Positions 37,557 to 44,524 of a stretch of 64,000 nt of DNA are shown piece by piece. The notes beneath the pieces are model-generated. The model was not told where the DNA came from and did not search any database. It saw only the letters and a program-made list of their open reading frames with translations. Made by a program: the position numbers and the translations under genes. Each line of letters opens with the position of its first letter. Position 1 is the stretch's first letter. This stretch comes from Mycobacterium sp. 4858 (GTDB taxonomy: Bacteria > Actinomycetota > Actinomycetes > Mycobacteriales > Mycobacteriaceae): contig NZ_LT968776.1 of assembly GCF_900240975.1 (NCBI RefSeq), positions 2,227,482-2,291,481 of the forward strand, written 5' to 3'.

Positions 37557-39452
37557 GTGGCGATCTTCGGTCGGATGACGGCGCGTCAGCGCCTCCGGAG
37601 AGCTACCCGGGAATCACTGTCGATGCCGGCCTTCAGCTCTCCCATCGATTGCACCCCGTGGGTGATCGGTGGGCTTTGGCCTGCCGAGCTTTCCACGATC
37701 ACCGCCGAAAACACCGCGCTTGCAGACTATCTGAGGACTGACCTACGGCGAATCGCCGACAGCGCGAACGAGCAGCTCAAGATGATCAAACGTGCGGGTC
37801 TGGCCGATTTGCCCCGCCAGGCGGAGGAGACCCGGGTCATCGATGAATCGCGTGCCCGCGCGGTGCGGCGCGTCGAATCGACGATCCGCCAGCTGCGCGC
37901 CTCGAACGCCGGGGTGACCGTCGGGCATCCCGGCCCGCACTTCGCCGGACCACCGGCACCGGGCATGGATCAGACCCAAGTCATTCCTTCGGTGACGGAC
38001 GCGGAACCTTCCAATGCGCCCACCAGGACTGTGCGTAAGCCACGCTGGCGGATCGCCGACAAGCCCGCTCCGGTCGGGCCGCAAGACGGTGACGACGCCG
38101 CTCCGCCTCCGGATGAGACGACCGCCCAGGAGGGGACCCAGGTCATACCGCCTGCAGTTGATGCGGAGCCCGTCGCCAACGGCCGCCACCACGTGGAGGC
38201 GCCGGTCCCGGCGCCGGTCCCGGACGAGACGCGGCCCGCCCAAGAGCATGCGCCCGACGACGACGCAGCGGCGGCTTCTCTTGCGGAGACCCAGGTCATC
38301 CCCACCATCAGCGAGGACGTGCCCGCGATTGACGAGCCGGCCGGGAGCGCGGAGCCCGTCGCCGACGGTCGCCACCACCTGGAAGCGCAAGAGCGGGCGA
38401 TCGATCAGGCCGCACCCGAGTGGGCTCCAGAACCGGTGGACGACACCACGGTGGGCTCGACGGAGGAGACGCAGGTCATCCCGGCGATCACCGAGGCCGG
38501 GCCCGTCATGGACGAGCCGGCCGAGAGCGCGGCGCATTGGGACGCCGTCGGCAACGGTCGCCACCACGTGGAGGCGCCGGAGCCGCCGCCGGTCCCGGAC
38601 GAGGCGCGGCCGGCCCAGCAACCGCCGCCCGCCGACGACGCGGAGTTGGCTTCCCTCGAGGAGACTCAGGTCATCCCCGCGATCACCGAGGCCCTGCCCG
38701 TCGCCGACGAGCCGGCGGACAGCGGTCGTCACCACGCGGTCGTCGGCGATCCCGCCACGGGCCGAGATGAGCCGCCTTCCCAGGAGCCGCCCCGCCCGCC
38801 TTCCGAAAAAACCGTCACTGCAACAGGTTTCGATGTCGAGCGACTGAACCGACTCCTCGAGTTCGTGGTCCGCCAGGAGCCGCGGTTGAACTGGGCGGTC
38901 GGTGATCGTGCGGACGGCACGACAGTTTTGGTCACCGACCTCGCCCACGGATGGATACCGGCCGGCATCACGCTGCCGGCCGGCGTGCGGTTGCTGGAAC
39001 CGGAGCAACGCAGCGGCAGGGTCACCGCGTTGCTCGGGGACGCCGTGCGCATCGTGACCTACGCTCCCGGTGCTTCGCTGCGCCGCTCGGTCGACTTCGC
39101 CGCGACCAAGTCGTCGTTGGAACCGCGCGAGCTGCCGCCCATCGAGGACCTGCGCAGAGTGCTGAGCGACACCACGCGCCGCTTCGACGGACTCCCCCGG
39201 ATTGTGCAGAGGCTGGCCGACGCGGCCGCCGCGGAGGCCTTCATCGTCGACCAGGAGGTCGACGTGCTGCGGGTGCACCTCGATACGGCGCGCTACCAGC
39301 TTTTGGTCCAGTACCCGGCCGTGAATCCGGCGCTTCTGCTCAAATGTCTGTTGATGGCCGCCACCGAAGGCATCGCGAGCGGAGACGCGGTGTCGGCGAA
39401 CTATCACCTCGCCTGGTATCAGAAACTCGCCAGCCCGCCGCCCGGCAGATAG
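37557..39452 (+). CDS. DUF5631/DUF5632-like protein with expanded TQVIP repeat (Rv0029-like)
   Basis: The 631-aa protein has a conserved N-terminal domain (about 20-125, IDCTPWVIGGLWPAELSTIT) and a conserved C-terminal domain (about 425-631, DVERLNRLLEFVVRQEPRLN, VTDLAHGWIPAGITLPAGVR). Between them is an acidic, Pro-rich linker with five TQVIP repeats. M. tuberculosis Rv0029 is 365 aa (from memory), so most of the extra length is this linker. I keep the GTG at 37557 because of its leaderless-type promoter; ATG 37623 is an alternative. Proteins with these domains occur near type VII secretion genes. No membrane helix. Function unknown. Confidence 0.82.
   Translation: MAIFGRMTARQRLRRATRESLSMPAFSSPIDCTPWVIGGLWPAELSTITAENTALADYLRTDLRRIADSANEQLKMIKRAGLADLPRQAEETRVIDESRARAVRRVESTIRQLRASNAGVTVGHPGPHFAGPPAPGMDQTQVIPSVTDAEPSNAPTRTVRKPRWRIADKPAPVGPQDGDDAAPPPDETTAQEGTQVIPPAVDAEPVANGRHHVEAPVPAPVPDETRPAQEHAPDDDAAAASLAETQVIPTISEDVPAIDEPAGSAEPVADGRHHLEAQERAIDQAAPEWAPEPVDDTTVGSTEETQVIPAITEAGPVMDEPAESAAHWDAVGNGRHHVEAPEPPPVPDEARPAQQPPPADDAELASLEETQVIPAITEALPVADEPADSGRHHAVVGDPATGRDEPPSQEPPRPPSEKTVTATGFDVERLNRLLEFVVRQEPRLNWAVGDRADGTTVLVTDLAHGWIPAGITLPAGVRLLEPEQRSGRVTALLGDAVRIVTYAPGASLRRSVDFAATKSSLEPRELPPIEDLRRVLSDTTRRFDGLPRIVQRLADAAAAEAFIVDQEVDVLRVHLDTARYQLLVQYPAVNPALLLKCLLMAATEGIASGDAVSANYHLAWYQKLASPPPGR
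37971..38740 (+). repeat. Five imperfect TQVIP...DEPA...GRHH coding repeats
   Basis: Units of about 51-65 residues begin with TQVIP at residues 140, 194, 245, 305 and 370. Most units also carry DEPA and a GRHH element followed by EA. The last units are the most alike (EETQVIPAITEA in both). This is an in-frame tandem expansion of a linker. Confidence 0.8.
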
Positions 39453-39516
39453 GCCACGGGTGGTTGCGCGCAACCAGGATTTTTGAATTGACGCTGGTGG
39501 GAGGGGTCGACATACT

Positions 39517-39840
39517 GTGACCGTGTCGGGTTCGGGCAGGCGCGCGAATCTCAGCGATAAGGATCTCGTCGAATCAGTTCTGCGCGAACTGAGCGAAGCC
39601 GCCGACAAATGGGAAGCCCTCGTGGCCCAGGCCGAGGCCGTCACCTACAGCGTCGACCTCGGTGACATCTATGCCGTGGCGAATTCCGACGGACGGTTAC
39701 TCAAGCTGAACCTGCACCCGAGCGTGATGACCGGATATGCCCACGGCGAGCTCGCCGACAGGCTCAATCTGGCGATTTCGGCGCTGCGTGAAGAGGCCGA
39801 GGCCGAGAACCGGGCAAGTTACGGCGGCCCGCTCCACTAA
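39517..39840 (+). CDS. DUF2710 family protein (Rv0030-like)
   Basis: This 107-aa protein has an N-terminal helix (LSDKDLVESVLRELSEAADK), a small beta element (YSVDLGDIYAVANSDGRLLK, LNLHPSVMTGY) and a C-terminal helix (LADRLNLAISALREEAEAEN). The helix-beta-helix order is like YbaB/EbfC proteins, which are common partners of mycobacterial secretion loci. The GTG start has GGGAGGGG about 12 bases upstream. It closes the conserved cluster. The M. tuberculosis genes that follow Rv0030 (bioF2 to fadD34 region) are missing here. Confidence 0.83.
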   Translation: MTVSGSGRRANLSDKDLVESVLRELSEAADKWEALVAQAEAVTYSVDLGDIYAVANSDGRLLKLNLHPSVMTGYAHGELADRLNLAISALREEAEAENRASYGGPLH

Positions 39841-39928
39841 CGCGCGCACGCGCGCTCATCGACCGTCGCCGGGTCGGATGGGCGCCGGCTCTCTTCGCGC
39901 GCACGCGCGCTCATCGACCGTCGCCGGG
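39841..39928. repeat. 33-bp direct repeat at the 3' end of the TIGR03084-like gene
   Basis: The same 33 bases occur at 39841-39873 and 39896-39928, 55 bases apart. The second copy contains the last codons and stop of the minus-strand gene; the first copy repeats that end in the intergenic space. Both begin with the alternating CGCGCGCACGCGCG. This looks like a recent segmental duplication of the gene tail. Confidence 0.85.
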
Positions 39929-40687
39929 CGGTCCCGCGAAGGCTTGCGCAATCTCCAGCCAGCGCTGGGCGTCGGCCCCGTGCGCCGTGATGTCCAGACC
40001 GCTGAGTGGGCGGCGCTGCGTGACCAGGAAGCAGAAGTCTTCGGCCGAACCGGTGACCCGCTGCACCGCGTCGGGAGGTCCCCAGCTCCAGGTGTCGCCC
40101 CCGGGTCCGTGCAGCTCGACCAGAAACGGCTCGGCCGGAGCGGGCAGATTGTTGACGAAAAACGCGTAGTCGCGGGTGCGCACCCCCAGGTGGGCGATCG
40201 ACCGCAGCCGGTCGGTGGCCACCCGCTTGACGCCCAGCGCGTCGGCCACGTCCAGCCCGTGAGCCCAGGTCTCCATCAACCGCGCGGTAGCCATCGACGC
40301 CGCACTCATCGGCGGCCCGAACCAGGGAAGCTTGCGCCCAGCGGGAACGTTCAGCAGCTCGTCGTGCAGCCGGCCACGGGTGGCCCGCCAATCGGCGAGC
40401 AATTCGGCCGGCGCCAGAGTCGCCAACTCCGCCGCGCCCGCGTCGACGAAGCCCGTTGGGTCGGCGGCGGCGGCCTTGAGCTGTTCGGCGAACCCCGCCT
40501 CGTCGGTGACCGAGGTCAGCGCGACCCGGTCGGTCCACAACAGGTGGCCGATCTGATGCGCGATGGTCCAGCCCGGCGCGGGCGTCGGATCGGCCCAGCG
40601 TTCGGCCGGCAGCTCCGCCACCAGGGCGTCAAGCTCATCGCTTTCCGCACGTAGATCGGCCACGATCAGTTCGGGACCCGCCATCAT
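39911..40687 (-). CDS. TIGR03084-like DinB/maleylpyruvate-isomerase-type metal-binding protein (Rv0036c-like)
   Basis: This 258-aa protein has an N-terminal DinB-like four-helix metal-binding domain (about 1-160) with the histidines of GWTIAHQIGHLLWTD and METWAHGLDVADALG. A C-terminal domain (about 165-258) contains EPFLVELHGPGGDTWSWGP and CFLVTQRRPLSGLDITAHGA. Related proteins include mycothiol-dependent enzymes. It starts within the MFS stop (ATGA), so the two genes are coupled. The substrate is unknown. Confidence 0.88.
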   Translation of the reverse strand: MMAGPELIVADLRAESDELDALVAELPAERWADPTPAPGWTIAHQIGHLLWTDRVALTSVTDEAGFAEQLKAAAADPTGFVDAGAAELATLAPAELLADWRATRGRLHDELLNVPAGRKLPWFGPPMSAASMATARLMETWAHGLDVADALGVKRVATDRLRSIAHLGVRTRDYAFFVNNLPAPAEPFLVELHGPGGDTWSWGPPDAVQRVTGSAEDFCFLVTQRRPLSGLDITAHGADAQRWLEIAQAFAGPPGDGR

Positions 40688-42003
40688 TGCCTCCGCTCGT
40701 CCATCGCCCCCGCCGGGTAGCGATTATTCGCCTGCTCGCCGCGCCGGCCCAGGAAGCTGTGCATGGCGAGACCGGCCAGATACAGACCCGAGCCGAACAA
40801 TGCGAATGCCGGTGCATGCCCGTCGGCGGGAATCAACGCCGCGGCCACCGTGATCGAGACGATGAACGAGACCCAGAACAGCGCGTCCTGGACGGCGAAC
40901 ACGTGCCCGCGAAGGGCGTCATCGACGTCCATCTGCATCGCCGAGTCGGCGCACAGCTTGACCATCTGTCCGGTCACACCGAGGAAGAAGCCGCACGCCA
41001 CCATGATCGGCAGCAGTAGCCCCGCGCCGGTGACCTCGACGATCGCCGACATCGCCAACGCGCCGTTCACCGTCCTGTAGCGCCCCCAGCGACGGACCGC
41101 GGGCGGAGTCAGCACGTTGGCCAGGAACGCGCCCAGGCCGGCGGCGCCGAAGAACAGCAGCGCGGTACCCAATCCCCCGGCTTGGGGATCGGTCATGTGG
41201 TGGACGAGCAACAGCACCAGCAAGGAATTGATGCCGATCACCATGCGGTGGGCGGCCAGGCCGGACAGGGTGGCGGAGACCGTCGGCCGTTGGGCGACCG
41301 TGCGCGCGCCGTGCAGCCAGCCGGTGACCACGGCGTAGACAACCGGCCCATGGATCGCCCGCTTGGTGTCGTCCGGGCCCAACACGCGGGAGCCGAACCG
41401 CCACGACAGCAGTAAGGCGATCAACACCGGAATCGCGGTGAGGAAGATGATCGCCGAGGCGCCCTTGTCGCCGGCGCCGAACACGAACCGGGGAACGAGC
41501 ATGAAGTTGGCGCCGATGAAGGCGGCGACGGCCCCGGCCGCATTCGCTGCGGCGTTCATGGTCACCACCTGTTCGCGCGGCACGACATGCGGCAGCGACG
41601 CCGACAGCCCGGACGCGACGAACCGCGCCAGGCCGTTGGCGAACAGCGCGCCCAATAACAGCGGCAGTTCGCCGGCCCGGACGGCCAGGATGGTCCCGAT
41701 GGCGGCGATCAGGATGAGGCGGCCGGCGTTGGCACCGACGAGCACCAGCCGCCGGTCCCAGCGGTCCATGAGCGCTCCCGCGAACGGTCCCAACAGCGAG
41801 TAAGGCAGGAACAACACGGTGAATGCCCGCGCGATCGCCATCGGATCGGCGGCCCGGTCCGGATTGAACAGCAACGCTCCCGCGAGCCCCGCCTGAAACA
41901 GACCGTCACCGAATTGACTCGCCATGCGCACCTGCAGCAGCCGCCAGAAGTCTGGCAAACCACGCACCGACCGCCATATTTCGGCGGGTGCACTTGAGTG
42001 CAT
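40684..42003 (-). CDS. Major facilitator superfamily transporter (Rv0037c-like)
   Basis: This membrane protein (439 aa) has about 12 hydrophobic segments and an MFS-type loop ALMDRWDRRLVLVGANAGRL after the second helix. The N-terminal part reads LPDFWRLLQVRMASQFGDGL. It looks like an efflux-type permease; the substrate is unknown. ATG 42003 is taken as the start (MHSSAPAEIWRSVRG), but no good ribosome-binding site is visible and the open frame extends 41 codons upstream. It is divergent from the YqgE gene and coupled to the TIGR03084-like gene. Confidence 0.88.
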   Translation of the reverse strand: MHSSAPAEIWRSVRGLPDFWRLLQVRMASQFGDGLFQAGLAGALLFNPDRAADPMAIARAFTVLFLPYSLLGPFAGALMDRWDRRLVLVGANAGRLILIAAIGTILAVRAGELPLLLGALFANGLARFVASGLSASLPHVVPREQVVTMNAAANAAGAVAAFIGANFMLVPRFVFGAGDKGASAIIFLTAIPVLIALLLSWRFGSRVLGPDDTKRAIHGPVVYAVVTGWLHGARTVAQRPTVSATLSGLAAHRMVIGINSLLVLLLVHHMTDPQAGGLGTALLFFGAAGLGAFLANVLTPPAVRRWGRYRTVNGALAMSAIVEVTGAGLLLPIMVACGFFLGVTGQMVKLCADSAMQMDVDDALRGHVFAVQDALFWVSFIVSITVAAALIPADGHAPAFALFGSGLYLAGLAMHSFLGRRGEQANNRYPAGAMDERRQ

Positions 42004-42145
42004 CCGGGATTGGATCACAAAACCGACTTCCACGAGGGGGGCTAGCAAGCTCGCCGCGATCCGAGCCGCTTTACCAACAGTACAAATCTTCACGCCCCGG
42101 GCTTGATTCGCCCGGGCGGCGAGCACCGGATGCGATGATGGTGGG

Positions 42146-42751
42146 GTGCCGCCGCCCGAGGATCCCGAGGACTATGTCGCGCCGGCCGCGCAGCGAGTGC
42201 GCGCGGGTACCTTGCTGCTGGCCAACACCGATCTCTTCGAACCGACCTTCCGGCGCAGCGTGATCTACATCGTCGAGCACAACGACGGCGGGACGTTGGG
42301 GGTGGTGCTCAACCGCGCCAGCGAGACCGCGGTCTACAACGTGCTGCCGCAGTGGACCAAATTGGCGGCCAAGCCGAAGACGATGTTCATCGGCGGACCG
42401 GTGAAGCGTGACGCGGCCCTGTGCCTGGCGACGTTGCGAGTCGGCGCCGATCCGGCGGGTGTTGCGGGCTTGCGGCACGTGGCCGGGCGGGTGGTGATGG
42501 TCGATCTGGACGCCGAGCCCGACACGATCGCGCCGCTGGTTGAGGGGGTGCGGATCTTCGCGGGCTACTCCGGCTGGACCATCGGCCAGTTGGAAGGCGA
42601 AATCGAACGCGACGACTGGATCGTCCTGTCCGCGTTGCCATCTGACGTTTTGACGGGGGCTCGATCAGACCTGTGGGGGCAGGTGCTTCGTCGCCAGCCG
42701 CTGCCTCTGTCGCTGCTGGCCACCCATCCGATCGACCTCAGCCGCAACTAG
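42146..42751 (+). CDS. YqgE/AlgH family protein (Rv0038-like)
   Basis: This 201-aa protein has the UPF0301/AlgH core: RVRAGTLLLANTDLFEPTFR, SVIYIVEHNDGGTLGVVLNR, FIGGPVKRDAALCLA and GYSGWTIGQLEGEIERDDW. The C-terminus ends LPLSLLATHPIDLSRN as in mycobacterial relatives. AlgH members have been linked to regulation in Pseudomonas, but no biochemical activity is settled. The GTG start at 42146 gives PEDPEDYVAPAAQ. Confidence 0.93.
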   Translation: MPPPEDPEDYVAPAAQRVRAGTLLLANTDLFEPTFRRSVIYIVEHNDGGTLGVVLNRASETAVYNVLPQWTKLAAKPKTMFIGGPVKRDAALCLATLRVGADPAGVAGLRHVAGRVVMVDLDAEPDTIAPLVEGVRIFAGYSGWTIGQLEGEIERDDWIVLSALPSDVLTGARSDLWGQVLRRQPLPLSLLATHPIDLSRN

Positions 42752-42787
42752 CTCCACTCCCCCGGGCGTCCGGGGTTCCGGCGGATG

Positions 42788-43129
42788 TCAGTGGCAGGAC
42801 TGCGTGCAGCCGGTGCAGGTCCCCGCGCACGCGGGTGCGGCCGCCTCTTGCCGCAGCGCGAAGCGCGCGCTCTGCCAGGATCCGGCGGCGACCGTCCCGA
42901 CGGCTCCGGTGACGCAGACGATCAGCACCACCAGCGCGGTGTGCGGGGATGCGGCCAGCGCCACCACCCCGCCGGCGGCCAGCATGATCGCCGCGGCCAG
43001 CTGCGCCGGTGCCATGGACCGCAGCGCCAGCGCGGTGGGGTCGACATTCTGGGGGTGCGCCAGCGACCACGTTCCGAACCCGGCGGCGGCCACCGCCGCA
43101 CACATGCACAGCACGCCCGCAATCAGCAT
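42788..43129 (-). CDS. Small membrane protein with Cys-rich C-terminus (Rv0039c-like)
   Basis: This 113-aa protein has three to four hydrophobic segments (about 1-22, 38-60, 63-85). Its last residues are a compact cluster CAGTCTGCTQSCH (C101, C105, C108, C112, H113), which looks like a metal-binding tail. It starts 4 bases after the stop of the Pro-rich antigen gene, so the two form an operon. Length is as in Rv0039c. Function unknown. Confidence 0.8.
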   Translation of the reverse strand: MLIAGVLCMCAAVAAAGFGTWSLAHPQNVDPTALALRSMAPAQLAAAIMLAAGGVVALAASPHTALVVLIVCVTGAVGTVAAGSWQSARFALRQEAAAPACAGTCTGCTQSCH

Positions 43130-43133
43130 GGGC

Positions 43134-44345
43134 TCACAATACGAGCCCGGCCGTCGGCCCGCTCAGTGGGCTCCGGCGGTGTCGGGGCGGGGGCCTAGTG
43201 CTGGAGGAATGAGAAGTTGGGCAGCGGGGGCAGGCCTGGAACGGCAGCGGGGGCAGGCCTGGAACCAGGGCCAGCAGGTTCGGCGCTGGCTGCCGGCTCG
43301 GGGCGGGCGCCTGCACCGGGAGGCGCACCGGGGCGGTGGCCGAGGTCTGCGTCAGCGGAGCCACCGCCGGCGCCTGCCCGACCGGAGCGGCGGCGGGTGC
43401 CTGCCCGACGGGGGCAGCGGCGGGTGCCTGCCCGACGGGGGCGGTGACCGCCGTCTGCCCGGGAAGCCCGACCGGCGAGGCGGCGGGCGTCTGGGCCGGC
43501 GCGGGGACGGGGGCCCCGGGAACGGTCACGCGGAAGCCGTTGACGATGGCGTCCGTGGCCGGTGCGTCGGCGACGGCCACCGCGCGATCGGTGGTCACGG
43601 CGAGCGACACGAGGTACTTGTCCGGCCCCGAGGTGGCGATGACGTGGCGCCGCGAGGTGTTCAGTGTCATGTCGCCGTCACGGTAGGTACCTTCGACGAT
43701 CGACGACGGGAAGCCGCCGAAATCGGCCATCGAGGCGTTCGTGGGCTGCCAGGCGAGGAGTTTCTGGCTGTCGACGTAACCGTGCGAGATGGCCTCTCTG
43801 GGATCGAAGTTGCCGACCAGCCTGTACACCACCACCTGCGCATTCGAGCTATAAATACTGCTGCCCTGCCGGTCGGCGATCACCGCGAAGGCGTCCGGCA
43901 CGTTGGGATCAGGCACCTGAGTCCAGCGGGCCGGCACCGGCAAGGTGATGTCGAGCGCCTTGAGTCCCTGCGGCTTCTGCGCCTCGAGCTTGACCCCTTT
44001 GGACTCCAAGTATTCGCGGATGGTCCCGGAGGTGGCGGGAGTGACCGCGGGGGCGACCGGCGCGGCGGGTGTGACCGCGGAAGGCGCGGAAGCGCCCGGG
44101 GCCGCAGGCGACGCGACGGGGTTCGACGCCGGCGGTGCGGCGAGCAACCGGTTGGTCGGCGCCTGCGCGGGCACGGCGGTGACGTTCTGCGGCGCCGGCG
44201 CCGGCGCCGGGATCGCGGGAACGGGTGCCGGGGCGGGAATCAGGGGATCTGCGGATGCCTGGGCGCTGGTGAGAACCGCCAGGCCGATCAGGCCGGCGAC
44301 CATACCCCCGAGAAGCACACGGTGGGCGGGGAGGGTCTCGATCAT
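43134..44345 (-). CDS. mtc28: Proline-rich 28-kDa secreted antigen (Mtc28/Rv0040c-like) with altered C-terminus
   Basis: The protein (403 aa) has a signal peptide (cleavage near ASA-DP, residue 33), a Pro/Ala-rich linker, a conserved LpqN/Mtc28-type domain (about 110-275, LKALDITLPVPARWTQVPDP, GNFDPREAISHGYVDSQKLL, ASMADFGGFPSSIVEGTYRD) and a Pro/Ala tail with three APVGQAPAA units. A 23-bp tandem duplication near the 3' end shifts the frame, so the tail ends in Cys/Ser/Arg-rich residues. Skipping one copy restores LPPLPNFSFLQH and a stop at 43195. GGAAGGA precedes the ATG. Confidence 0.88.
   Translation of the reverse strand: MIETLPAHRVLLGGMVAGLIGLAVLTSAQASADPLIPAPAPVPAIPAPAPAPQNVTAVPAQAPTNRLLAAPPASNPVASPAAPGASAPSAVTPAAPVAPAVTPATSGTIREYLESKGVKLEAQKPQGLKALDITLPVPARWTQVPDPNVPDAFAVIADRQGSSIYSSNAQVVVYRLVGNFDPREAISHGYVDSQKLLAWQPTNASMADFGGFPSSIVEGTYRDGDMTLNTSRRHVIATSGPDKYLVSLAVTTDRAVAVADAPATDAIVNGFRVTVPGAPVPAPAQTPAASPVGLPGQTAVTAPVGQAPAAAPVGQAPAAAPVGQAPAVAPLTQTSATAPVRLPVQAPAPSRQPAPNLLALVPGLPPLPFQACPRCPTSHSSSTRPPPRHRRSPLSGPTAGLVL
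43220..43265. repeat. 23-bp perfect tandem duplication in the Mtc28-like gene
   Basis: Copies at 43220-43242 and 43243-43265 are identical. Since 23 is not a multiple of 3, the duplication moves the end of the gene out of frame. Confidence 0.9.
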
Positions 44346-44512
44346 CTGCGTCGGTCCTTCCAATGGCGCACTGCCAGCAGTTAGAGGCCGACTGTAACTA
44401 CAGGTCAAAGGCGGTGAATAGGCCCGAGACAGACCTGGGATGAACCTCTGATCCGTGCGCAACGGAACCGAGACCATCCTGTGGCCGGGCGGTCGGGCCG
44501 CGGCCATCCTTA

Positions 44513-44518
44513 TACCCT
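44513..44518 (+). promoter_or_regulatory. -10 box TACCCT for a leaderless leuS transcript
   Basis: TACCCT (TANNNT) ends 6 bases before the GTG of leuS at 44525, within a 179-base divergent gap with the Mtc28-like gene. No ribosome-binding site precedes the GTG, as expected for a leaderless message. Confidence 0.5.
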
Positions 44519-44524
44519 GTTCAG

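Noticed and set aside
43370..43450. CRISPR-like array in the Pro-rich antigen gene
   Set aside because: The 27-bp periodicity encodes APVGQAPAA in frame, with no spacers; it is a coding tandem repeat.
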